NCBI RefSeq assembly: GCF_965638725.1
Contig: NC_134952.1
Location: 58,816,065-58,880,064 of the forward strand
DNA: 64,000 bases
Origin: Aptenodytes patagonicus
Lineage: Eukaryota; Chordata; Aves; Sphenisciformes; Spheniscidae
Direction of reading: 5' to 3'
Made by a program: the position numbers and the translations under genes. Below are positions 12,950 to 23,950 of the stretch, one piece after another; the stretch's first letter is position 1, and each line of letters opens with the position of its first letter. Under the pieces are notes generated by a model that was given only the letters and a program-made list of their open reading frames with translations, was not told the origin of the DNA and searched no databases.

Positions 12950-13530
12950 ATGGAGCTCTCCCTGCGGCTGCTCCTGGCGTCCTGCCTCTCCCTGGGGGCG
13001 GCGGGGGAGTTTGACAGAAGGTAGGCGCCGGCTTCCGCGGGCTGAGCGGAGGGGCGGTGGTCGGGGGCCGGCCGGGCCGGGAAGTTGGTGTTTCCTCGGG
13101 CAGGTCGGAGCCCCAGCGGGGAGAGCGGGAGGGAGCCCGGGCTCTACCCCGGGTCGGGCGGTGGGGGCTTCGGCGCCGGCGGCTGCAACGGCCCGCAGGC
13201 TCCTAACTGCCACTAGACCGCCGGGGCGCGAAATGGCGGCGGGGGGGCTCGTTAACGGCCCCCGGCGCTGCCTCCCGGCGAGGCGGAGGCGGCCGGAGCC
13301 CTCGGCGAGACTTGTCTCGGCGCTCCCGCCCCCCCAGCCGAGAAGAGGTGCCCGCGGGCACGGCCGGCGGGCTGAGGGGCCAGGCGGACCGACCGCCCCG
13401 TCCCCGCGCCCGGCGGGCGGCCGCAGGTGGACGCCCGGTGCCGCTCCCGGGGTTCCCCGGGACGGACTCGCTCGGCCCTGTACTCCCCGCCCTTGGCCCG
13501 CGCAAAGCGAGTGCCGCGCATTGCTCGGCA
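12530..13530. promoter_or_regulatory. CpG-island-like block over the NPNT 5' end
   Basis: Base composition changes sharply from AT-rich flank to very GC-rich, CpG-dense DNA. It spans the leader, exon 1 and the first 500 bp of intron 1, and returns to AT-rich sequence by about 13540. GGGCGG-type Sp1 sites are frequent (for example near 12705, 12755 and 13052). The long open frames on both strands here reflect low stop-codon frequency in GC-rich DNA, not genes. Confidence 0.85.
12950..13020 (+). CDS. NPNT: NPNT exon 1: start codon and signal peptide
   Basis: The start codon context GGCCATGG has G at -3 and +4, a strong Kozak match. Residues 1-24 form a secretory signal: a short N-region, a Leu-rich core at about residues 5-16 and a small-residue AAG site, with cleavage expected after Gly19 to leave EFDRR. 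The donor is AG|GTAGGC, in phase 2. The ATG is chosen because no in-frame ATG lies upstream and a typical signal peptide follows at once. Confidence 0.93.
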
Positions 13531-14516
13531 ACCTAAATACGGGCTTAGGTATAAAAAGTTTATTGCTCGGGCAGGGTTGCGTCCTGCAAGAATTAAAACC
13601 AAAGCACTTTGCGTGCTGTAAAAATAAAATTAGTTTATTGACGCCTCGAGGCACTTGAAACAAAATATGGTGAAGATATTGCAACTCAAGTTTTAACATG
13701 AAGCAAGGTGAAAATGAATGCTTGGAGAGCGTGTGCCTCGTGGGTCGTGCTGAGCCGTGTCAGGTGTAGTGAGCGGCTGTAAGGCAAGTTGGAGAACGCT
13801 TCATGGAAGCCGCAAGGAGCAGACTGCCCAGCGCAACAGTTCTGCGTGCCTATAAATCAGCCAGCATGATCCCCTCTCGAAGGATTTCTTTTTAGGATTT
13901 GTTGAAGTGCAGCATTCATGTTATTTCAGCTTGTCTTTAAAAAACATTAACAATTCATGTCAATACTTTATAATTGCTTGAGACTGTGATATCTTTTCCT
14001 TGGAACAAGGGAAGACTACAGCTCTCCTTTTGTATTTAATTTCTGTTTAACAGTTCAGGAAGCTTTTGTTTTGATTTTTTTTCCTTTAATGTTTCAGTGA
14101 GAAAATTTGGCCATATATTGTGAAATAAACCAATGCTGAAACTTTATGATGGTGTGGTTTATTCCGCGTTACAAATTCTGTGTTTCAGACTTCTAAAATT
14201 ATTCAATACGAGCCTGGGAGTGGCAGCAGTGAGCATATTGCAAAGCATGTCAGTTTTTTAAGGCTTTACAAAGTTACCGTAATTATCTTTTCCTCTCTTT
14301 GCCTATAGTCGTTTATAGTTTCTGAACTAAACACAGTTTTAATGATAGAAATATCATAGACTCAGCTTAGAGCAGTTACTGTTTTCAAAAACAAGGATAT
14401 ATATGCCCATGCAGGAGAGGTTTTTGCTGGTCTTTGTCTTTCGTTTTTCTTAATCTAGAATAATTTTAGCTACTTTCAAAATGTTTCACCAGACTTCTTT
14501 GAACTGTCTTGTTCAG
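13021..14516 (+). other. NPNT: NPNT intron 1
   Basis: A 1.5-kb phase-2 intron. Its first 500 bp continue the CpG-rich block and the rest is AT-rich. It holds no repeat or coding segment that I can identify. Confidence 0.9.
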
Positions 14517-14617
14517 GTGGCCCAGACAAATAGTCTCCTCCACAGGACTGTGTCGGTTTGGAAGTAGAATTGACTGCTGCTGGGGCTGGGCCCGATTGTC
14601 CTGGGGACAATGCCAAC
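14517..14617 (+). CDS. NPNT: NPNT exon 2: N-terminal Cys/Trp-rich module
   Basis: These 101 nt encode residues 25-57, starting WPRQIV and containing CRFGSRIDCCWGWAR (cysteines 36, 44, 45, 56). The cysteine-rich segment just before the first EGF domain, with its CCWGW core, is shared by nephronectin and EGFL6. The acceptor is TTGTTCAG|G and the donor C|GTGAGT. The exon enters in phase 2 and leaves in phase 1. Confidence 0.95.
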
Positions 14618-17600
14618 GTGAGTATCATCGCTGCTGGGGCTTCTAGTCACTTGTAGAAAAGGCTCGTACACACCTAGTCACATCTTTCACATGTTCACAC
14701 ACATTCTTACAATGCAGGGCTTAGGCTTTTGCATGTGTGAGTCTGACTTACTTAGAAGGATGTTGTCAGCTTAAAATTCTGTCTATCATTAACAGTACTA
14801 AAAATGATTGCAATCAAGTAAGGTAAACTTTAGTTACGGCAATGAGAATTTAGGAATTTCTGTTTGGTTTCCGCTTCATTTCATGCTCTGGTCTAATAGC
14901 CTGACGTAACGCTACACTGTGTCATGTTACAAGCACTACAGGGCGAGAATATTTGCGTCCAAGAAGGAAACCCAAATTACTGACATTTCACTTAAAAATT
15001 TGATGGAAATGTTCCAATTAATATTAAGTACAAACATTCTTTCAGTAACCCCAAACTAAGGGTATAAATCCACCTGACAGCATCCTTTTACTGGGTCACG
15101 TGAAGAGAAACATCTCTGAGATTCTCACATCTGTCTAGAATCTTTGATATAATTGCAGAATAACCAAGTAGATAAGTCTTCATCATTAACTACATCTTCA
15201 AAAAGTATTCTGTGGTGGCAGCTAGCACTGTGTAGAAGTTAAAATTGTCAGGAGCGTCATAGAGACCTCAGCTTGTTAAAATTGCAGCCTTTGATACTGG
15301 GGCGCTTGCTCATGTGTTTAACAGTGCATACATGAGTGATACCCCGTAAGTTTTTGCAGGAGTGAACCTATAAATACTGGTTCTCTTTTTTTTATTATTT
15401 ATTTATTTAGATGAAAATGTCTGCAAACTGGATCATTTTCTGCCAAGCCATTTTTAAAGTAAAACAGGTATTAAATACTGTGAGTTGCTTAGTCTGCAGG
15501 GCAGTGACTATAGGTGGCAAATATTAGGCAAAAGATAGAAATAGCATTGGCAATGCAACTGTAGACTCTCAGCAAAGGTTTTGTTCAAATCTGTAAACAG
15601 CAAGACTGGATTCTTCCTTCCCAAGTGTGTTAAAAGCCCACAATGTTTAATAGGTATCTAAGATGACTGGTAAAAAAGCTATGTAAAGTACTTCTGGAAC
15701 ATAACATCCCTGATACGGTTTTTTGATGCAAAGTTCTCAGGTTGCTATCTCTCAGGCCATACCATGAATCATTTTGATTTTTAGGGCTGTAGTTGGTAAC
15801 ACGTAGTCCTTTCCTTGGGATCAATGTTTATAGAGAAGGAAGGAGAATGTGAGATAGGTTGATTGAGGCTACTCCAGAGATGATAGAATCTCTGTCCATC
15901 TTTCATAACACAGTTTTATTTGAAAATCATTGAGCATTTAAATGTTTGAGGCTACGAAGGCTTAACTGGCAAGTATCAATAATTCACATTGTTTAAAAAA
16001 AAAAAAGGCAACAACAAAACCAAAAAAACCCAAACCACTAAAAGGGTCTCACTGTGGCCCTTTTCTTAGACAAGTTGTCTCCTGTGTTGTGACCATAAAT
16101 TGCAGCTCATATTTAGGTGGAAGTCAATTTCAGTTATATTTGTCCTTTAATTTCTCACTATTACCAAGTCTGACTTGGGGTTGCATTTTTGTGATCTTGG
16201 GAGACAGGAATAGCATAAAGTGATAATATAAAAAGATTCATAACTAAAAGTTGAAAATGAGACAAAAGTAATAATACACAGAAAGTGTTTTTTGTTTTTT
16301 ACTCTCTGAATTTTGGCACTACAAATGACCTTATTGAGAACTTTTTCAGATACCATAAATGCTCTTTTTTTAAGGCTAAAGCTAGGTGAGTTCTCACTTC
16401 CTTCTACTGCATTTTAGTCTATTATTGACAGATTTGTTCTCCATGCACGTTTCCAGGAAGTGCAGAGGTGGATTTTATGTGGTCATCTCCAGTACTTGGG
16501 ACCAGACTTTCAAAAGAATACAGTTTTCACTTAGGTGTCTAAATGCATTTTTTTTCCCCATTTTTTTTCACACACTGGGTGCTGATAACTTTTGAATTGC
16601 TGGTTCAGAAGAGTCTCGGACATTTGGGTGAAGAACTTCTTACTAAAAACTTAGCGGCTCCTCCTAGTTTTTAAATGGGAGCCAAACCCTTAGCAAAATC
16701 AAGCAAGAAAATCTGCCCCAGTTGTGGGTGGTGAAAATTCCAGTCATATCATGGGGTGGGAGACTGCACTAAATGAAAGTGAATCTTTCTAGTGCTCGCA
16801 GCCAAATAGAAAATCTGTAGTCAACTCTCCACCTTGGGAATGTGGCATTTGGTATGAAGGATTAACCTGGCACAGAAGGAAGCATTCCTGGCCTCAAAGG
16901 AAAACTTGAGTGTTTTACTGTACAAAGGAATATCACTGAAAAATTTCCAAAAAGCCAAGTACACAATTATTTCTCCTGCTTTCTCTATGGAGAAAGGCAA
17001 ACCTCTTAGTCCCGTCCCCGAAATGAGTGGCGTAAATACATATCAGACTTTCTCTACTAGTTGTACGTTTTCTTTGCCGTTTCTAGAATAAATTATATTT
17101 GCACAATGAAAACAAGTATAGAGTCAGGCTTAAAAATTAGTAGTGAGACCCAATTTACAAATGAGTCCAAAAAGAAGGCAATAATGCTAAGCTCTTTATT
17201 AGTGAGCTTGAACTGCTTTTCTCAAACTAGTTTGAGCCATCCTGGGTATGCCCGCAAGTGCTATAGCACCTTTGGACTCTCACCTGCTTACTCATGCATA
17301 GTTTACTATGTAGGCACTGATCACCTCTGAATTTATCTTTCTGACAACAAATGTAAGGTGAGAGCCATGCTGGAGCCAGAGTGTAGCAAGAATATAGGCT
17401 CCAATACATGACAGGGTTGTCCCAGTTTACAGAGACCTCTGAACCATGATGAGCCATGGGCAAGTGATTGCTAACATACCTGGATACATTTCTTGCTGTC
17501 CAGCTGAGCAGCACCACCAAACGTGTGTGGGCATGCCTTCTGCCCATGGCTATTGAGAAAAAAATGTGTTAGTTTAAACCAACTGTGTGATTTACGGTAA

Positions 17601-18501
17601 TGGTTTAATTGTGACAGAAGTTTAAGCCTGTATATGTCAGCTCTAACAGGGTAGGATTGTGGCACAGCTGACAAGCAGTAACTCATTAAGTAGGTAACTC
17701 ATTAAGGTAACTCGGTCCTTCTGATCTTCCATCCATAATCCATCCATACAGTTGCAAATGGAAACTGAACTGTGTTAGCTAAACTTACTTTTGTAAGTGT
17801 GGAGTAATTCCTTTTATGTCCCTTTGACTGACAAAGCAGTGCACATAGAGCATAATCGTGCTTACTGCTGCTTAGTAACACCAGTCAGCATAACGCAGCT
17901 GTCTTTTTCACTCTTATAAACATGTAGGAAGAAGTTGAAATCAGGCCCCTCCTTTAATTTACACTCTTCCTTTAAAACATCTTCTGTCTCCTGTTAATAA
18001 ATTACACCAGTCAAGACTTGTACATGTAAGGAAGTGCATGTAGGTCTGATCTGTCTGTAAACTTGCTTCCAAAGCCTGTCAGTGTCAGCTGTAACATCTC
18101 AGCTAGTAGAAATACTCTTTCTTCAGTGATGTGAAATTGCCTTCCCAAATGCTCTTTCCGATTCCAGCAAACGCACTTCGAAGATGTCCCTCCAACTGAA
18201 ATAATCAAGAACTTTGAAACAGGTTGGATTTTTTTTTTTTTCCTTCCTTGCAGGTTGTGAACACCAAAGTGAGATCCAGGTTTAGGCAACTAGGTCCGTT
18301 TTGAGATTGATACAAATATAGCCATATCTTCAAAGGGGCTAAACAAACGTAACTCAGATGAATTCATTGGCATTTCGAAGTCCTTGTAAATTGAAAATCC
18401 ATCACGCTTATTTAGTGGCTTAATCTAGATTTAGAACGGTGGATATATTCCATCCCTAATGTAACTAAGTAGCCTTTCTGAGGTTTTGATCTGGTATATA
18501 A

Positions 18502-18526
18502 ACCAGGTTTATTGGTTAAACCTGGT
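18502..18526. repeat. Perfect 10-bp inverted repeat with 5-nt loop
   Basis: ACCAGGTTTA (18502-18511) is the exact reverse complement of TAAACCTGGT (18517-18526), separated by TTGGT. It lies in intron 2. It could form a small hairpin in RNA or be a palindromic protein site. No known element is implied. Confidence 0.8.
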
Positions 18527-21500
18527 GTGTAGAAACGCTAATTTGGAAGCAGCAGAAATGTTGTTTAAGCAACAACTCTTAGTTCATCTGAAGTAACCTC
18601 ATCATCGGTAGAGCTGATCCTTTACACTGATGGACTCACAGCATCAGTGCTTTAAAGTTAGATGTTAAATATCCCAGTTGAAATTAGTCCAAAAATCCCA
18701 TGTTGTTGCCCAGCCTGCAGGATTTACTTGCTCCTTAATAAATTGTAGTGGGAGTAATAGCTGTAAGTGGGAGTAATCACACAAAAGCCTACTTCTGTGA
18801 AAAATGTTATGTTGATAAAGTACCTGATAAGATGTGTGTAAAAATAGGGCTGTTGTCTTGCATTTTTATGTGTTACTGTTGTGCACACAGCAAAACTATA
18901 ACCCAGAGCAAAAGTGAGGGTAGAAGGAGTTTCTTCTGGATTTCTGCTCTCAGAGTAGGGGGTTTTGACTTCCTGTGACAGAATGTTTTTGGTGAGAGCA
19001 GATATCAACAGTACGTTTTTAATTCATAACTCCTTTTGCATTGTAAGGCAACTGCATCTGTGGTACTGAGTGTGTTGTCCTAACCCAGAACCCATTAAAT
19101 GGGTTTTAAAGTACACAGAGAAAACGAAGTCAGGGTTTGCATCATTGCACACATCTTGCACAAATGTACTTTTCTGTGTGCCAGCAGAAAAAATTTGCCT
19201 TAGGAAGTTGATTCAACTTTTTTTTTTTAAAAATGTGTTATTCAGCATTAATTTTCATGGTTTGAAATACTTGGGGAAGAGAATTTCCAGCAGTGGTAGG
19301 GCTGGAGCTCAGTTCTTTGAGCTGGATGAGAAACGTCAACTGCAGAATGAAAACAGTCATGTCCATTCCTGTATTCTAGCTACTGTAGTCTAGGAGACCT
19401 GCTGAAGCTTGTCATCTCATCGCCCTAATAAGATGTCTGTGACAGTATTCTGCAGGGATGGCTGTCTTTCTGAGTGTTTCTCAAGGAAAGGATAATCTGG
19501 GCCTTGTTGTCCAAGTGTCTCTGCTAGGTCAGAGGTAGGCCAAGCAGCAGGAAAGTCCTTGGAACTGCTGCTGACTGACCCTTGCTGATAATTTGGTGTA
19601 CAGAAATCAACTGTGAATATATATGCATATACTGAGCTCTGGAACCTGGTTAGCCTATCAGAAAACTAAAATACGGGATAAGAGATGCACTCATTTCATG
19701 CAGAGACTTATGTGAGAAGTAGTGTGATGCTTTTTATTCCTCAGTATGAAAATGGAAGTTCTTCCCTTCGGTTTCCAACAGACCATGCTAGGGGTTATTT
19801 GAAAATTAGTAGCTGTTCGTGGACGTTTTTGCCACTAATCCATTTTGGTTCCCTGAAAGTTATTCTTAGAACGAATGGTCTACCTGCCTTGCTTTTAGCT
19901 GGCTTACAAGTCTCTCTGTAGTTCTTTCAAAAGCTATAAAAATGGTTACCACATGCGTGTGTCTTTCATGAACAAAATGCACCTGCTTTGTACTTGGCTG
20001 CATGTCTGTTTGTAATTGATTTGTATGCTAGTTATATGTAGTCAAGGTACACTGAAGATGTAGGCTGCCTTTTGCTTCAAAATTTCAGCTGCAGTTTAAC
20101 AGCAAAGAACTGTGGAAGGAGATACTACTTTAACATAGATTTAAAAGGTTAGCAAGATTTTTTTTAAGAAAAGCAATATAAACCAGCTTGAATTCTCATT
20201 CTGGATTACAGTTTGGACAACTCCTTTGCTAGAGGTGATGGCAAAAATGGTTCCTTTTGCTGTGTTCGCATATGTACAAAATAGAAGGTTGGATCTGCAG
20301 CTTTTATAAACGGATGCAGATCTACTGTCAGATCCCCTGTTGGCATGAGTCTGCATGACTGTTGGAGTCAGCAGAAGGCACTCTGAGATTTTGTCTGGTG
20401 GACAGAAATTTTGACCCAACAGAAGATGCTTAACAGGAATAAAATCCCACTGAACATGGATTTTACAAGTAGTGATGTTATTTGATTACTTCACTCATTT
20501 CAGTGTTGAATTCTTCTTAAACAATAAGAAAGTCTACAAAGTCTGTCTTGAGAAGGGGTTGTGAAGATGAGTGTGCTCTTTCAGAGCATCCATCTGTTGT
20601 AACTCCATCTGTTTATCTCCCTGTGCTGAGGTTTGAGTGTTCTACCTAGGGAGCAAAACCAGAATAGGTCAGCAAAGTTGTTTCCCACCACCTTACGCTA
20701 AAACCATGACAATTGGCTTAAAAGCCTAGGGACAGGGCAATCAAGAAGGTGTGCAGTCAAATAGCCCATTAGTAAAAGTATAAGTCAAGCCATTAGTTCA
20801 CACCTCCCCTTAGCATTGCATCATTAAAAAATGTTAATTGAAGGATGTCAGGTTAGCATTGAGATTTAGTCAAACCTAGTAGAAAGCATAGTATTTCAGG
20901 AGGTTCTTAAAGAGGACCTGTAAGAGAGAGAGGGGAGCTTGGGCAAGCTGGTACAGCAGATGCAGGCATAACCAAATGCTTTGCTGGGGACTGTGCATGC
21001 TGCTGCCTTCTTAAAACAGTTGTGAAGAAACTTACACTGTCTGTGCTGCTGCTTCTGTCCTAATGAGCTTTATTTCTATTTATCTCTGTTCACAGAGATG
21101 CAAGGTGGTGGTGGCGGGGCGGGGGAAGAGGTGGCTGTGCTTTCATTGATGCCTAGAAGGAGATTTTGTATAACCAGCAATGATGTTGATGGGAGTTTAC
21201 CCATCTAAAACATCTCATACATCAATGGGAGAAGAGGCCATGAGCTGCTTAGGACTTCTGTTTCTTGCACATAACAATGCTTTCAGTGGAAATGGCAATT
21301 CTGTATAGTCCAAGATGCGCAAAAATAAAACCATGATTTTGTCAATAATGAGCCATGAAAATACTGGCTTCCAGGAGGCTGACCCACTAGCAGAAACCTC
21401 CTAAAGTCACTAAGAGTTTTGTTACTGAATTTGTGGATGCAAGAATACAGTCTATATTAATGCATTGTTTTGGCAATGTTTAATTAATATTGATATGCAG

Positions 21501-22770
21501 CATGTCTGCTTCTTCTAAAATGACCAATATTTTTGTGCATCCCCGGTACTTTTCAAAGAAAAGACATTTTATACAGAATTGCAATACTGCTATGCAAGAA
21601 AAAATGAGGTTTTGCTATTTTTATTCAGTTGGGGGTTTTTTTCAGTTTAGAAGCTTTATGCTCTTAAAGCAGTTATGACTATACCACGTTAAAGATACAG
21701 TATCCTTTTCCACTTCCCCACTGCATCCCTCCTGCACTTCGTACGTAGAATAATAGTTTTGCAGTCCAGTTTTGCCAAGGAAATCTCAACAGTAACACAA
21801 TTTGACCATTTACAACTGTAGTATATTCCTCTCTTGGGGAATATGCTTGGGGAGCCTCCCTCCACTGTAACAAACGCTAAGGGACTGTCTGGTTAAAACT
21901 AATTTAAACCAATATAAGTTGCAGTCATAGCAAACCCTTAAGTGTTGGTAACGTACTACTTAAAATACAAAGAGTTGCTGTTGCTTAAGTCCCAGTCTTT
22001 TATAATAAGTCTATGTAGCCTAACAAGCTATGCTGCTAACGTTAATTTTATTGGCAAATAAATTGATTTAAAATAAGCCTGAAACATAAATCTGTGTTTC
22101 CATCTTATTTAACTTCTGTCGTGTATCTAGTTTCATATGGTAGTAAGAGCTCAAAAGGTCTCTAAGCACTAGTTTTAATTTAGATGACATTCAAAATTTA
22201 AACATTATAAAAATGACCAGTAAATTTATATGCTAGGATGTTTATTGGTTGCAGATGTTCAGATACTTATAAATGGTTGTAATTTTAATTACTCTCAAAT
22301 TAGCATCCAGATGCTAACCCTTCATGTTTGCTCTGTGGAGACGCAGCATTAAAAATACATACCTATATTTAAATGAAAGGATACTGTCTCTTTAAGAAAA
22401 GCATTTATGTTCTGTTGATGGAAACGTTGAACCTGAACAGTGAAACATGAGAATTTTTACAAGTATGGACCATATGAAACATGACAAAGTGTAGCTCCTT
22501 CGTTGATTGAATAAGAATAGCATCACGTCATTATATTTAATTACTCTTATGTATCAGAATGTTTGTTAAATCTCATAATGAAATACTGATGTAAGGTATT
22601 TCCATTTTTAAATGTGTACCAGAATTTTTTTTATTTCAGAAAAGCTCTGAATGTTGAATGTGTGTAAGTCTCCAGGAATGTAACAAGTTGATAAAAACCC
22701 CAGCCAAGTCCATCCTCCTTACAGAAAAAAAAAAAGCTGGAATTTCTTTTTTTGGATATTTGTTTTGCAG

Positions 22771-22821
22771 CTTTCTACGTCTTAAGGCAGAGAATAGCCA
22801 GCCTAAGGTGCCAGCCCAAAG
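22771..22821 (+). CDS. NPNT: NPNT alternative cassette exon (17 codons)
   Basis: A 51-nt segment in intron 2 is preceded by a T-rich tract and TTTTGCAG and followed by AAAG|GTTAGC. Read in phase 1, between Gln57 and the residue at 58, it encodes FYVLRQRIASLRCQPK and changes the following Pro to Ala. This closely matches the insert I recall from human nephronectin isoforms just before AVCQP. Both boundaries are phase 1, so inclusion or skipping keeps the frame. The donor (GTTAGC) is weak compared with the other NPNT donors, which fits alternative use. The added cysteine would lie just before EGF1. Expression is not shown. Confidence 0.85.
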
Positions 22822-23862
22822 GTTAGCTGAACATATTTCTTGAAATAATTTTGGCAAGCTTATGACTTGGAGTTATGGCCTCTAAGTCATAAGTTTACAT
22901 GAAAACTCTAATATGTGACAAGAAGATGTAGATGTTGTTTTATTTTTTTTCCTTTTTTAAACATTTGATTTGGGGAAGATGAGGGGGGAAGGAAATTAAC
23001 AGGGCTGTTTTATCCCAGTCACCTATCCGATGAGATACTTTCTAAACCATTGCACTTTTCCCTTTTCACTCTTTTCCTGTTTCTTTATATTACCCTCAAG
23101 CCCCAGGCAATATCTTTTCCTTCCTGCAAATTGTTTATTCTCCCAGCATCATATTTACAAGCTGTCAGACGTAGGAGGCCTAATTTGCTTTCACAGTATT
23201 GAATCGTGTGCTGCGGAGGTTAGTTTGGGATGGCTGAAGCACTTATTGCCCCCCATTGCCTGCTTTGCACCTCCACTACAAGTTGTCATTCCCACAACAG
23301 GGAAACTTTACAGCCCCTGCTCTACAGCAGTGTACAACCTGGCACGTTAGAGCAAAGTGAAGTCAACGCTTGTTTACATTGGTACCCAGGGCTGTAGTCT
23401 GCTGCTGCTAAGGAATTGATATGTCTTGTTTACTTATCCCTGTGGCGGGAGTACCAGTCTTTCGAAAGGGGAGCAAAGCAATCAGCTGTTCATCTGGCTG
23501 TGAAAGTCAGCTTTGTTACTGTGATGCAGAAGTAACTCTGCCGAAGCCAGTGGGTGTTAACATTCTAATAAAGAAAATAGCAATAGGGCCCCGTTTGTTT
23601 TCTGCCACCACATACAGAGACACTCGTGCTACCCTGCTTCTACCTGCTGGAATTCAGTAGACACAGAAGGATTCAGGTAACAAACAGGCATTTGAGGTGA
23701 TAAAGCACCATTCTTTAAGCAATTATCATAAGCCAGTTGAAATGCAAACATGAAAAGATTGACAAAGCATGAAATATTTCTTGCTTTTTACATTTTGCAT
23801 TGTGTTAGATCAAATTTCTCTGATCCTTAAAAAGAGTATGTAAGTACATAAACATTAGATTA

Positions 23863-23950
23863 ACTTCCACCGACTTCATGAAATCCTATTGATTTCAGTG
23901 TTACCCGTGCTTAAGTTATGCATGCTTTTAAGTGCTGTTCTGAATAGCAA
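23863..23950 (+). repeat. Possible old amniote interspersed repeat
   Basis: The order of motifs GACTTCATGAAATCC, TTGATTTCAGTG, GTGCTTAAG, CATGCTTTTAAGTGCT and TGAATAG resembles an old dispersed repeat common in reptile and bird genomes (CCATTGACTTCAATGGG followed by GTGCTTAAGTGCTTT). The match is diverged and made from memory. Confidence 0.3.

Noticed and set aside
12575..13699. Long open frames of 355 and 374 codons on the two strands across the GC-rich block
   Set aside because: They lie in CpG-dense DNA where stop codons are rare, overlap each other and NPNT exon 1, are low-complexity Pro/Arg/Gly/Ala and lack any domain.
17678..17714. Short imperfect repeats of GTAACTCATTAAG
   Set aside because: Only three partial copies; simple local slippage.
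20625..20960. Possible avian endogenous-retrovirus LTR piece (TGCTGAGGTTTGAG and AAAACCATGACAA)
   Set aside because: Only short similarity from memory, with no TG...CA ends, no target-site duplication and no primer-binding site seen.
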